A DNA stretch of 64,000 nucleotides, taken from assembly GCA_945643635.1 (NCBI GenBank), contig CALZFC010000018.1, positions 755,001 to 819,000 on the forward strand, written 5' to 3'. The position numbers were made by a program, and so were the translations under genes. This DNA is from Allodiplogaster sudhausi (Eukaryota; Nematoda; Chromadorea; Rhabditida; Diplogasteridae). The notes below the pieces were generated by a model. The model was not told the DNA's origin and made no database searches. It was given only the letters and a program-made list of their open reading frames with translations. Each line of letters begins with the position of its first letter. Within the stretch, counting starts at the first letter, position 1. Shown here in pieces: positions 1 through 12,834 of the stretch.

Positions 1-958
1 GAGAAAATTCGCCCGATACTTAACCGCGAATTCCACACAGAAATATTATCTTGAGTTATCTCCAAATGGGAAACAAATGAGCACGTAGCTGAAGAGAGCG
101 ACGCAACTCGAGAGGGCTGCCCTCTGAAGGAGAATTCTGTTACTTGAGTGGAAGGCCGGAAAGGGGTCGGAGAGGATGGCGGCGTCGAATGACCAAGGGA
201 CGACCAAGGGCAGCCCACGGCGACTCCGCTTTCAGCCACGCTCTCCTCCATTGCGTGCCTACTCGCCATTATAGGAGGATGGAGAGAGAGGAGGAGAAAA
301 AGAGGGAGAGAGAGAAAGAGAGATGGAAGGAATGAGGAAGAGTGAATGGAAGAGAGAGAGAGCGATGAAAGGAACGAGTAACAGAGAGAGAAGGAAAAGA
401 GAAAGATTAGTATACGAAGGAAGCTAGCCACTTCCATGCGGATGCGGTGACAAATGAACAAGTCCAAGAAGAGGCGGACACAGAAAACTGACGCCCGGTG
501 GGCTGCCATATGAAACACGCAGAATAATGACTGTGCCTTGCTTCCTCGATGGAACAGAAAGTTACTTGTAAATGCTCAACGCGGAAGAGGGGAAAAAGTC
601 ATGTGAAGCTAATAAAATGCCTGCTCTCCTCTAGTTTAATACGCGATCGCACGGTTCTCATGAGCCTTTGGCTACCGAAAATAGTAAGCGTAAATTCCTT
701 TTGTATTGAGAATAGCATGTGGAAAAGCTTCACTGCAAAGCGGACTGGAGAAGAATTATGTGTACTGAAGAATCCGTGTAGACAGCGCTTCCTTTGATTT
801 TCTGACGATCAGTTATAAGGATTTGAGCGGAATGAGTGGAAAATGAGTAGACGGGACAGTCAATCTTTGCCCTCTCGCCATTCTCCTCTCTACCCAGATC
901 TCTCGCACCGGAAGCATCAAGAAGGCTACTCATGGTGATTTACGCGTATGGGGTAGTT

Positions 959-1010
<52 letters not shown>
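959..1010. repeat. (GA)n microsatellite
   Basis: A nearly uninterrupted GA dinucleotide tract of about 50 bases follows a short unique segment. It continues into a degenerate purine-rich zone to about 1240. All purines lie on the plus strand. Confidence 0.95.
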
Positions 1011-1011
<1 letters not shown>

Positions 1012-1695
1012 AGTGAGAGGTGAGAGAGCGAGAGAGGAAGAGGGAGAAAGAGCGCTCAAGGGAGAAAGAGACGTAATGAGAGGTAAGAAGAAAGAGGACA
1101 TCGTCGTTGGTGGCCGGTGCCTCGGAGGGCATGAAGAAGCGCGATTGCCCCCGTCGTTGAGAAGAGAAACGGACAGATAAAGGAAGAGAGGAAAAGAGAG
1201 GGTAAGAGAGAGAGAGAGAAAGAGAAAGAAAGAAGGAGAAGGACTCCAAGAAGTCCAATTGGCAGCGATTAGCAGTAATGGCGGAATCGCTCTTCCGGCG
1301 GCTTCAGCCATCTTTTCCATTTCTGATTACGTTCTCAGTCTCTCTCTCACTTCCCCACTCTCTCTCCCAGGCTATAATGGTGTGAAGAGCGCGAAAACAG
1401 CCTCTTCCGGTTGAAGCAGAGCGAAACTGTCTCGACCGGAGAATGAGTGAATTCTAAACGAAGATGAAATATCGGGACTCTTTTCCGCGCTCATCTTTTA
1501 ATTAATTATTCAAAATAATACATTAATAATCCGGACGACGTAGTATTGCTATGCATGGGGAAGTGCGAACAGACTCAGATGGAGAGCATAACGAGAAGTG
1601 TTCACTAAATGTACCCAACCAAGGCAATGCTTTCATAGAGATTTTGAAAAGAGAGAACGAAAGAACTCGGCGAGCACGGAGGTCTAGAAACAGGA

Positions 1696-1696
<1 letters not shown>

Positions 1697-1752
<56 letters not shown>

Positions 1753-1833
1753 GCAGTGGAAGGGAAGCAGAGAGGAAGAAGCACAAGGCATCTCTCACTT
1801 CTCAATTAGAAGTGACATTGAAAGGAAGGGAAC

Positions 1834-1875
<42 letters not shown>

Positions 1876-1957
1876 AAGTGTGAGAGAGATGAGAGAGAGA
1901 AGGAAGGTGAGAGAGATGGAAGAGAGAGAGAGAGAGAGAAGGAAGTGTGAGAGAGAT

Positions 1958-2000
<43 letters not shown>

Positions 2001-2060
2001 AAGTGTGAGAGAGATCAGAGAGAGATAGGGGGAAATAATAAGAGAGGGAAAGAGAAAGGA
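1697..2060. repeat. Cluster of (GA)n microsatellites
   Basis: At least four GA tracts (around 1697-1738, 1840-1872, 1921-1940 and 1963-1997) are separated by near-copies of a short spacer containing GGAAGTGTGAGAGAGAT. The spacer recurs about 1873, 1940 and 1998, so the cluster is a higher-order repeat as well as a dinucleotide repeat. Confidence 0.9.
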
Positions 2061-3216
2061 AGAATGGAGAGGGAAAGTGGCAAAACTCGGCCGTGAAAGA
2101 CATAGATGGAATGGAGGAGACCCAACTCAGCCAGACACAGAATCGGGCGACTTCTGAGAGGGAAAGACTGCATGAGTCTGCCCTCTCCTTTCCAATAAAC
2201 GTCTCTCCTTATTCTGTTAGCATAAATAGAAAAAAGTACAAAATGACAGAACTATGCAAATACGAACTTGTTTGTGAATGATACTTCGAAATTATTAGCA
2301 GTAGTTGGGCACTCATTAACGAAATTGCGCTATCTAAGTATAGAAACAGAATAATAAAATTAATTACCTGCTATCACGTTCATCAGTCATGCTCAGACTG
2401 AATAATTTCCTTCATAAGACAAGAAAAGGAAATTATCATGGTCTGCTCTCATTACACTTCTTGAGTGGTGGCATGAGAAGGTCTAGTGCCGTGTCCCTCT
2501 TTTCCTCACCTTCTGCTTTCCACCTCTCCACTTCTCTACCATCTGTATCTCTCTCCTTATCTCTCTCTCTTCCAATTTCTCTCTCTCCCTCTTCTCTCTC
2601 ATCAGAACTAAAGGGAGCTTCACACGCAAAAGGTGCGCGCCGGACACACATTTTCTCATTCATATCCCCATAATGGCGCCTCATTTCTGAGCTTGTCTCT
2701 TTCTCTTTCTGCCTCTCTCACTCTCGCGCACTCTCTCGTTCTCTGGAATGTCTTTTTAATCGACGCTCATTTTTCATGGCAGGCGGTATCAACAGTCTCC
2801 TCTTCCTTTTTGCCAGCACTCTCTCATGGAGGACGCATTCACTTCCGCCAGCACTAAATAAGACAATTCCAGGGCAGGACACATCGTGTTAATTCATTTC
2901 TATACCAATCTCGCACTCCCTCTCGCCCTCTCTCTCTCTCTCGCTCTCTCTCTCGTCATCTCTCTCGGGTTCAGATCAATCTTTATTTTAAGTAGTGAGA
3001 TCAGTGTTTAAAGCTAGGAACGTACATATCTGAAGGACGACACATGAAGATGGTCATTGAGAGCCAGGGATGTGTTCTCTCTTTCCTGACATTTGTCCCA
3101 TCATCTTCACTTGTCACAAGCAACCCTTCGAAATTTGATACCGCAATCTCTTGTTCCTCTCTTGTAACAGGCTTGCCAGCCATGTCAATCCCGGGTGCAA
3201 TCTTGTCAGCAGGGAG

Positions 3217-3345
3217 GAGAGAAAGAGAGCGAGGGAGAGAGAGAGTGCGAGGGAGGGAGAGAGAGAGTGCGAGGGGGAGAGAGAGTGTGAGGGAGAGAGA
3301 GAGAGTGCGAGGGAGAGAGAGAGTGCGAGGGAGGGAGAGAGAAAA
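3217..3345. repeat. Imperfect GA-rich minisatellite (GAGTGCGAGGGAGAGA units)
   Basis: Units of roughly 18-26 bases containing GAGAGTGCGAGGG are repeated about five times with small length changes. The interruption pattern is regular, unlike a plain dinucleotide slippage tract. Confidence 0.85.
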
Positions 3346-6300
3346 GAATGAGAAAGGGTGAGATTTGGAGAGAGGTAGAGAGAAATAAGGAGAGAGAGAG
3401 AGAGCGATGAAGAGATAGAATAGAGTGAAGAAAGAATGTGAGAGTAAAATAGGAAGCTGAGAATGATATCAGGTGGGACATCAACAAGACGGCCGCCATT
3501 TGGAAATCGTAACGGGACCGAGGAGTAGGAGAGGGCGAAGTGCCCCCTCCTCCCACTTCCTCCCTCACCTGAGGCTACCGCCACATCAGAAGTGCCCCTC
3601 CTCGTTATGCCCACTTCAACCGCTGCAACGAACGACTTCTATGGGAAAGCCATTATATGAAATGGCTAGGATCAGGCATAGAGTAACTGGCAAATCGCAG
3701 AGCAAAGGTTCAAGTTCCGCAGTGCCAGACTCGACTTTGGCTGCTCCTTGGAGAAGTCTCGGAATCAGCAGCAGTTTCCCACCAACTCGCAGAATACCAT
3801 TAGAGAGGAAATTGTGCAAAACATTGTTGTCACAAGTTTTGTTGACAAGCTCACACGAAAACAAGTGAAGCGCCTCGGGGGTATTTTAGTGGGGTGATGA
3901 TCGCACGGAGAACTGATAGAGAAAGAGGGAAAGAAATAGAGAGAGAGAAAGAGAGAGAAAGAGATAAAGAGATAAAGAGATAGAGAGAGTAAGACAAAAG
4001 GAGAAATAGAGAAGGGAGTAAGTGAGAGACAGAAAGAGAAAGAGGGAGAACACTCGCCAATGCATTCAAAAAGAAGATGCATCGAAGAGTGTGGAAGAAA
4101 ACGGAAGAAGAAGAGGGAAGAGTGTCAACTGGAGGATGCAAGATAAAAGAGTCCTCTGCCAAGGACCGGGGAATGCCTCGACGCCAAAACACGGACACCA
4201 CTCATGCAGATGGCATCAGCATATGAAGTTCTCGCGTACACCACCTCATTTGTCTCGTCACTCTTCTTTCTCTATCTCTTTCTCTCTCTCTCTCTTTTCT
4301 CTCTCTTCTCTTAATGAAATATGTAAGCCATGACATCGAAAACATGCCTGAGACTTCAAGATATTTATTTCTAAATCGAAACATCAAAAAGGAACGTGCG
4401 AAGCGGAAAGAAAGAAGAGCAAGCATGGAAGGAGCAAACAAGGTGCTGGGAACAGCTTCGGATGAATTGCCGACAATTTGAAGCTGAAGGGGGATTCAGG
4501 CATCATGAGTGAAGAGAAGAGAAGGCCAGCACATGGAAGCGGCCGATGGCTTGTCAAAGAAAGTGTCTGCACTGCCGGAAGAGCTAATTCACACTCTCTT
4601 TCTCTTTCTCTCTCTCCCTCTTTTCTTCTCTCACATCTCTCCCTCTCGGTATCTCTCTGTATCTCTCGGTATCTCTCTCTCACCCTCTCTTCTTCTCTCA
4701 CTTCTCTCCCTCTCGCTATCTCTCTCTCTTTCTCTCTCTCCCTCTCTTATTCTCTCACTTCTCTCCTTCTCGCTATATCTCTGAACCGGAAGACGAAGAA
4801 AGAAGAGACGTGAGGGCGAGAAAGCTCTCTCTCCCCTTCTGGTCTCCGCTTAACACATCAACCCAATCAGAAGCTTCTCTCTCCGGGGTCAAACTGTTTT
4901 CAGATTCACAAGCAATACGACGGCAGCCAAACCACATTCTTCGAGTAATCACTTCCCTCACGGACACTCCAATTCGTCACTGCTGCATGGTTGAATATAT
5001 CATAAACATATTTTTGACTATCCTTCTCTCTCTCTCTCCCTCGCCCTGATTCCTTGTCTTCATCTCTCTCTTTTTCTCTCTCCCTCGCTTTCACTCTCTC
5101 TTGCTCTCTCTCTCGCTCTCTCTCGCTCCCTCTCTCTATCCGCTGACCGGATACATCCACGGTATCTGCCCCCTCGACCGCATCTGCATTAGATGTCGAC
5201 ATCCTCTCCGATTACACGTGTTAGAGCGAAGAGGAGCAAGACGGAGAAGATGGGCATCTGCATGACTCTTCCGCTCCTCATCTTCTTCACTCTTTACTTG
5301 CACCCTCCTCTCTGTGTTCCTTTCTGTTTCTCTCTCACCACTCTCTCTATATATACTTCTTTCTCTCTTTCTCTTTTGCTCTCGCTCTCTCTCCCTCTCT
5401 CGCTTCTTCTCTCTCTAGACTTGCGCCTCAACTAGGAATCGCTCTTACTATGTTACAAGTATGAAATACGTGCGCAGTCCTAACTTTTTGCCAGTCCAGC
5501 CTTGCCCTTTTACACCCACGGAAACTCCTAAATTAGCATCTTCCCAGAAGTTTGCAGGTTTTTTTCAGTGACTAAAAAAAAGAAAAAATCACGATGGGAG
5601 TACTGCAGACTGATTCAATCAGATTTGAGTCGAAGACAAATAGAAATTTGAGACAGCGAAAGTGAGGTGCTGAAAACACGAAATTGACTTATGGGGAAGA
5701 GCACCTTGCAAATTTGCAGATCTAACACGGAGAAGCATGGAAAAGAAGCTGACGAAAAGCGTTTCTGCAAGTGCAAAGAGTGAATGGATGGTCGGGTATT
5801 TCATTTGGCAACTCGCGAAGGGCGAAGGAAGCAGAGTCTATGAGAAGGAAGACGAAGGGCAAGTGAATGTGGCCATGGGTGAATAGAAAGATGGGGAGAG
5901 AGAAAGAGTGCGACAGAGATGTAGAGAGAGAGAGAGAGAGAGAGGAAGAGAGAAGGATGGGAGGATAGGGACGGTGGAAGGGATGTCTGCAGAATGGCGT
6001 GAAAGGTTCTCGTCGATGTCTTCTGCAGCAGAAGGGGTGACTGGACATGCTCTAACCGTGTTTGAAAACAGGAAGTTCCTTAGTGACTGAACTTTTTCTT
6101 GTTCTTCTTCTTTCACTCTCTTTTTGCCACATATCTAATTAGAAAGAGTTCTCGAGACTCACTTCCTGCTTTTGCTTCAATAATATGTAAATAATGACAA
6201 GTATGTACCAGTATCCATATTTAAAAAATTAACAGGAAGCGAAAAGACTATCGTCGAAGTTCTGCCCGTACTTACAAGCTCGTCTTCTCTATTTCTCATT

Positions 6301-6673
6301 CCTCTTTTTACTCATTTTACCTCACTTTGGCCTCTGTCTCTGTCACTCTTCTCACAGTCCCTCACTCTCTCTGTCTCCCTCTCTCTCTCTCTCCCTCTCT
6401 CTCTCTCTCCTTTCTCTCTTAACACATCATCTCATCATTCGGTTGCATATTTAGCAATAGCCGTCTTATGCATAATTGAGAGAAGCATCAATTTGCTCTC
6501 CCTCCACGTTCTCCTCTTCTTTATCTTTGCTCTTCTCTTACTGATATTTCTGTCAATGCGAAAAGTCGCTTCTTTTTGATGGCTTTCTGACATGATCTTC
6601 ACATCAAATGACTGAGAGAAGCTGAAAAGGAAAGTCCATCTTTTAGACTTTCCTTTTCCTTATTGTCGCCTCG

Positions 6674-6704
<31 letters not shown>

Positions 6705-7619
6705 GCTCTCTCTCTATCTCTTTTGCTCCCTCCCTTTTCTACTTTTTTGACGCTTCCTCGCTCATTCGCACGCTCTCTTCTTCTCTCACACTTGAATGCA
6801 TTGCAAAAAGTGAATATGACGAAATACATTTAAATGTTAAAGCAAAATAAATTAAATTGAAAAAAATAATAATTTTTGCGAAAGGATTATAAAGTTGAAA
6901 TGAGTGCTCGCCCCAGTCGTGAAGTGCAACTCAGCCACATTCTCCCAAGTGTGTATGTACATACCATCTTCCAACTGAAACAGAAAGTTGTATCTTTCTC
7001 TTAAAAGGACCCACAAAGGCAACGACGCTTGTATACAACAAGACTTCGTCATTAGACCCTCACTCGCAATGTAAACTAGGGAGAACAGAAGCAGAGAGAG
7101 AGAGATAGAGAGAGAAAGAGAGAGTTAGAGAGAGAGAGAGAGTGGGTGATTCAGATGACAAAACATTTGTAGTGATGGATGGAGAGAGGAAAATAAACAA
7201 TTCACACTTGAGGCAGGAGTGAAAAACATAGAAAATGTTTATGTGTAGAGAACAAAACGAATAGAAATTGTCTAATGAGAAGTTAGCGAGAAGAGTGAAA
7301 TGTAGGCCGGAAGAGGAGAAAAAGAAAGAAAAGAATCATACGATTTTCGGTGGTGAATGAGCAGCAAGCAGAGAAAGGCTCTCGCCGGCCACAGAGAAAG
7401 AAACGCAATAAAATGTAATTGAACGAGGTGCGACAATGAGAAGAAAGAGAAAGAGAATCCAGGAAGAGAGAAAAGATCAAAAGGAAAGGAGAAGAGGTGG
7501 AGGAAGCAAATGGAAGAAGTGAAGAAGAACTTAGATTAGGCAGCTAAAATTATTTAGTATTCAGGAATGGAGAGCTCGAATACATTCGCTTAAAAAACGC
7601 ACTTACTGAATAAAGAGAA

Positions 7620-7671
<52 letters not shown>

Positions 7672-9580
7672 AGAGACGGACACAGGAAGAGAGAGGAAGA
7701 GGCAGATAGTGAAAGATAGAGCGAGTTAGAGTCCGAGATGTCTCGAGAGCAGTAGGAAATAGGATGTAAAGCGTACAAGAGACGAAGAGGTCGCGAAATG
7801 CCTGAAGGAGTCCCATGGAAATGTGCACTTCAACTCAGCGACGCGCCACCCTGAGAGTGCCCTAGACTCGCCGAGTTTGAGAACTAATAAACCGCGCATG
7901 TTTGCCTCTCTTTTCTACTTTTCTCCTCTTTTTTTCTCTTCAGAGAATGCCACGAAAGCTTCGGAATGACCACTTCATCGAGTGAAAGCTTAGAGAAGCG
8001 GAAAGCATTCACTAGTTGTGAACGCAGCACCTCCTACATCTACATTTCTTGCATGTTACGGTAGGAATTACACGGAACAATGCAAAGTAGTCCAAATTAG
8101 ATAAGAAATATTGCAAGCGTCCACAGCTGGGTTCACTTTCAATTATTATTAGGGACAAATATGCAGAACCAACATCCTCTTCCACCATATAATATTATCT
8201 CCATATTCGTCTCACGCTTGGATCTCTCTCTCTATATATATATCTTCCTCTCTCTCTCTCTCTGTCTCTCTCTCTCTCTGAATCTCTCGCTGTCATTCAG
8301 TCTCTCTCTGTCTATGTCTCCGTTTCAAAGAGCTTCTCAGTCATGTCTTGCCAATTCCTTCTCATTTGTGACAACCCTGCTCATGGTCTTTTCTGCTGTA
8401 GAAAGGGGAGAGAGCGAGAGAGCAGAAAGACAGAAGGAAAATGTGCTTGAGGGCCTTCGTAATGCCCACTTAATCGGGAGAATACTCTCATCTGAAGTGT
8501 TCTCTTATCATTGTCTTCAGAAGAGGCTGCAGCTGCCATTCGGCTCTCCCTTTGGTCAGTAACTCAGAAATGTCGAGATAGCTACAAGAATTCCTCCAGA
8601 CAAGCCGGTGTTGACGAGTGAATGCCGGTGTCCTTTTACAATTAAAAAGGCTTTTCTATACAAATGTTCAAGAATCGTCAAGTTTTTTTTTTTTTTTTGT
8701 ACCTGAAAGTCTGAGATGTATGTATTTCAAACATTTCACGAGTAGGAATGAACTACTAATAGAAGTCAAAACTGAATACGAGCAATCTTCACTGCATATA
8801 GTCAGTAAGCAATGCATCAAAACAATGCAAAGATAGATAAGTAAAACTGAGAGAAAACTGTTGAAATAGAGAGATATAGAGCGACGTAAAGAGAATGAAA
8901 GATGGAGAGAACGAGAGCGAGAGAAGAGAGAGAAATGAAGTAGAAAAGAGAGGAGAGAGAGAGTAGTGTGAGCGATAACACAGAGATAAAAAGTCAAACA
9001 GAGAATGACAGATAAATGTAAAGTTGCCTAATCGAATTATTGTCCGTTTAGAAATTCTTCAGCGAATATGTAGGAGAGCACGTTAAGCAGGGCGGACGTC
9101 ACGAAGATGATACAGATATGCGAGGGTGGGGCAGAGGATTCTATGCAACTTCTTCTCATTGTCTTCTTTCACTTTGTTTCCCACACTATTTTTCCCCCTG
9201 CATACATCTCTCCATCTCACTACTTAGCTCTTGGCCTTCTTCATCTCTCTCTCTCTGCCTTTCTCTCCCTCTCTCTCATCTTACCTTTATATTCGAGCTC
9301 GTGTTCTTTTCACCTCTGACCATTTTCGCTGAACTGACCCCAACCTGGCCAAAAGTTGGGGTTTGAAAAAGTACCAATTATAGAATTTGATTAATGCTTT
9401 TGCCGAACAAGCCTCGTAGTTTTGGCGAATTTCTGGAACGTAGGTGCCTTCGCATGGATCTATTTAAGAAGACGAATGTTGTTCAATATTTTTAGTGTGT
9501 CATAAATGATTTATTCCTTTTAAAAGAGAAGGAACTCAAATTTAGCTACCGTGAATTGGCTGTTCCCTGAAGGCCAGAGA

Positions 9581-10498
9581 ATGGGTCGATGGCAACCTCT
9601 GCTGCTTCTCCACTTCCTCCTCGTGAGATCCGCTGCACCGCCACGGGTAAACGTCCTCGTTACTTTCAATGTAAGACCTACTCAAACCTCCACTTTAGCA
9701 CCTCGCACTTTCTTTATGTATACTTCCTGGTCCCTTTTGATATGGGAGTATGATAGGTGGAGGTTGTTTTGCTCTTCTGGAGAAAAAAAGGAATGCCATC
9801 ATCCCACCATCCTACCTGAACCCGTTCTGTAGAAAGGACCACGCGTAGTGAATTAATTTAATTTATATATTTTGTGTATAAGTATGTTCATAACTGTCTC
9901 GCAGTCGTTTTATTGATTGAACACATCCAGTTCTTGTAGCCCGACGGAACGCCGGCAAGTGTCTCTCAATCCACCGACGACGTGCCACCCCCTCCCCCTC
10001 TCTCCGATCAGCAACTTCAACAGCCTTTTCCGGGACCTCCCCGTGGAGTAGGACTCGGTGGCAACCCCAGTGGCGACTCCTTGAACCAGAATGCGAACAC
10101 TGCGCTATTTAGCCGCTCCTCCGCCGCCAACTTCTCTGCTCCTTCCTCGAAGCATTCCAAGCAAGGCGCAGACTGCTGCACCGAGGTGGCCATGCTCATG
10201 GAACAGTTGAAGGCTCTCGAGAAACGAGTTGAAGCACTCGAAGGAAAGGCACGATCTTGTCATTTTTTGATGTTGTTAACTTTCTCTTTTATCGGTTATC
10301 TTGAATATTCACTCTTTACGATATGTACAACAATGGTAGAAAACGAGCCGCCGGGGTTGTCTTTTTGCATCAGAGGGATTTGTGATTGAGATGTGGACAC
10401 GGTCACTTTTTCGTATCAAGTTGCAATTTTTTTTGCTAATGCGAACGCCGTTTATGTAAAGTGGAACTGATTGAGACACGAAAATAGAAGCCAATTGG

Positions 10499-10547
<49 letters not shown>

Positions 10548-11599
10548 GGAGAGAGAAAGAGAGAGAGAGAGTGAAAGAGAGAGAGAGAGTGAGAGAGATA
10601 GAGTTAGAGAAAGATGGAACTGAGTAGGCGAGTTTAGCCCTTTGTCAGAGAACATGCTATCGTTGTACAATAATAAAAAAACGCTTAGAATAAATAATTG
10701 AATTTTTATATGTACATACATAGGTTGGCGTACTCGTTCGCAAGGATGAAGAGGAAGACGCCCGGGAGTGGCTGCAGAGAATCGACGGCTCGAAGTACAA
10801 GCTGTACGAGGACGAGCTGACTTGGCCCGAGGCACAGGTCACTTTGACTGCCAGTTCCAAGGATGCATTCGAGCATTCAATACCAGCATTTTCAGAAAAT
10901 GTGCAAGACCAACAACGCACAGCTCGTGACGGTGGATAACGAAGAATTGAATACGTTCTTGATTGGTATGTTTACAAATGATTGTGCAAGTATTGTAGAT
11001 ACATTTTTTTGTTTATAAGTAAGCAATACAAAATAGAGTGTTATGAATACAGAGCTGCTGAAGACCCGCCCTCATATCCACGCAGTCTGGCTCGCCACGA
11101 GAACCCGCCCACGCATCTCTGCCACCAGCAGCTTCACCAACTTCAGCCCGAAACGTATGGGCCAGTTTTATTTGGTCGCTATCACATTGGTTATCAATCA
11201 GCTCCTTCGTATGGATTCACTTGCTTTTGCACTTCCGAAGTGCAAGTGTGAAATGAAGAGCTCACTATGCATGAGGCCAGGATGCATATTTTGAATTTTT
11301 TTCTCAAAATTAGTAGTCTATATTCTTGAGCTGTTCTGTCCACTGAGAGTCTCTCTGTGACTTCTGTCTAAAGACTCCCCTTGCCAGAGGGTCCAGAAGG
11401 CTGCACGTCCCTGCAAGCGGACGGAACCTGGGAGCTGCGAGAGTGCGAAGAGACGCCTCTTGCATTTGTGTGCGAGATGGCCGCGCCTCCTTCAGAGAGA
11501 AAGCAGATGGTGAGCGAGGAAGAAGAGGCCGACCCCGACTGGTGCATCTCTTGCAAAACGAACCACTCACCCAGGCACAGACATGCTCGGCACATGTAG
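9581..11599 (+). CDS. Secreted C-type lectin with coiled-coil neck
   Basis: Probable carbohydrate-binding or recognition protein, secreted. Six exons fit in phase: 9581-9646, 9940-10248, 10724-10837, 10896-10965, 11053-11154 and 11388-11599, giving about 290 residues. Start ATG 9581 opens a signal peptide (MGRWQPLLLLHFLLVRSAA); an upstream GTG in frame was not used. Then come a Pro-rich linker (PPPPPLSDQQ), a double Cys followed by a heptad coil (LKALEKRVEALEGK), and a C-type lectin domain. Domain landmarks are YKLYEDELTWPEAQ, the first Cys in KMCKTNNAQLVTVD, AVWLATR, GCTSLQADGTWELREC and FVCE. The second intron (10249-10723) appears to use a GC donor. The calcium-site EPN or QPD motif is not evident, so sugar binding may be lost. 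The tail is acidic with two further Cys. An AATAAA-like signal lies near 11800. Fold is well supported; role is inferred. The final acceptor is the least certain splice. Confidence 0.8.
10500..10612. repeat. (GA)n tract inside lectin intron 2
   Basis: A purine-only tract of about 110 bases occupies part of the long intron between the coiled-coil exon and the lectin-domain exon of the C-type lectin gene. Confidence 0.9.
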
Positions 11600-12211
11600 A
11601 CAATCTTCACGGCAATATCTTGTTCCACTGCACAGTACATGCAATTCAAACTGGTATTTAAGAAGAAAAGCTTTGGTAAAATCACATGGCTCAATTGTCT
11701 TACCTGTGGAGAATCTTTATCCATTGTCTCATTATACAAAATTAAAATACATAAGTTCAAGAAAAGGCCCGATATGCTTGTACATATAATTTTGACTAAA
11801 ATAAAAGTGCTCCTAGACCTTGCAATTATTTGTATATATTCACATAGCAATCTGCACTGGGCACCGTAAGAATACGTAGATTTGTAATTTAGAACTCGGA
11901 AGAAGAGATCGAACAGAAACCGCGTTTCCATGGCCGTCAACGATCTCGCCAGTGAAGAAGAATTGGCAGTGCTCAAGTGTCTTGTACATAATCGTAGCAT
12001 TCTGGCCTACTAGGCCAGCTGTATTCTTCGCCGACTTTCATAAAGCATATAAATTGAAATGCAATGCAAGAGTGAGACACAGCTGAGCTCTTCTTTATCT
12101 GCCATTCACTGACATCAAATACTGAGGAAAACTAGCCAATCCGTTACAAATAGTGAGAGATCATAAATAAATGTTAGCCACTTGGTTTTTCTCAAGATGA
12201 GTTCATTTCTC

Positions 12212-12834
12212 TCATCCCAGTCGTTGGTAGTTGAAGAGACGCCCGGATACGAGTGCCTGCAGGGACACTTGGCCAGACTCCACTAATTTCTCCAGTTCCG
12301 CCGCGAGGTCGGGGTCGCTAAAACATGTTCATTTCTTTTTTATGTTTTTTTTTGTTGCAAAAAAAGATATAAGCATTCAAAAGTCGAATGTTTCCACCCA
12401 CTGCAGATGACGTCATCCACATTGTAATGAAAGAGTTCTGATAAGAAATGCGTGGGTTGCAAAAGTTAGCCACTTGCAATCGTGTGAATAACCGCTAATG
12501 CAAAATTCCCTTCCCGATACAACAACTCAAAATACACATAACTAAAGTTGACCACGCGTATAATAGTGCAGTTTCTTGAACTCTTATTATTCCTAAATCC
12601 TTGTTTCCATTTCTATTTTCCTTTCTCCCTCTCGTTCTCACTTACTCATTCTCCATCTCTCTATCCCACATTACCAAATCTTCATATGAGAACAACACTG
12701 CACCTTTCGAGCAAATCACGAAGTCGATCATCCATTTGAGCGAGTGGCAGAGAGGAGGAAGCGACGATGAAGAGACAGAGCACGAGAAGGAGGGCCAAGA
12801 TGAATTGTCGAGAGAACACAACTGACATCGTCAT
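12212..12834 (-). CDS. Small secreted protein, 78 residues, unrecognised
   Basis: Two exons, 12704-12834 and 12212-12317, join in phase 2 across a 386-bp intron (donor AAG/GTGCAG, acceptor TTTTAG). The start is ATG 12834; a second ATG at 12828 is equally usable. The first 33 residues are a strong signal peptide (SRQFILALLLVLCLFIVASS). The mature part is about 45 residues, acidic and helical (MDDRLRDLLE, LAAELEKLVESGQ). It ends in SGRLFNYQRLG with a terminal Gly that could allow amidation. It has no Cys and no dibasic site, so it is not a classical neuropeptide precursor. The single basic GR before LFNYQRLG could still be a processing site. Peptide hormone, neuropeptide-like or small effector are all possible. 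The gene model is good; function unknown. Confidence 0.65.

Larger units (their letters stand above)
1..9540. other. Gene-poor region rich in GA/CT tracts
   Basis: I find no convincing exon chain here. Most long open frames are low-complexity Ser-Leu or Arg-Glu strings created by (CT)n or (GA)n tracts read in different frames, and they occur on both strands over the same bases. Non-repeat stretches between the tracts (for example 400-900, 2200-2500, 6100-6300, 7900-8150) show no splice-linked coding pattern. An unlisted first exon or a regulatory element could be hidden here. Confidence 0.6.

Noticed and set aside
940..2103. Overlapping open frames on both strands with Ser-Leu or Arg-Glu repeats
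   Set aside because: They are dinucleotide tracts read in different frames, with no splice signals or normal composition. The same applies to similar frames near 3200-3600, 13873-14260, 43471-44071 and 54321-54759.
3473..3868. Plus-strand frame of 131 codons
   Set aside because: No splice-linked neighbour or motif; overlaps an equally plausible frame on the other strand, so neither was called.
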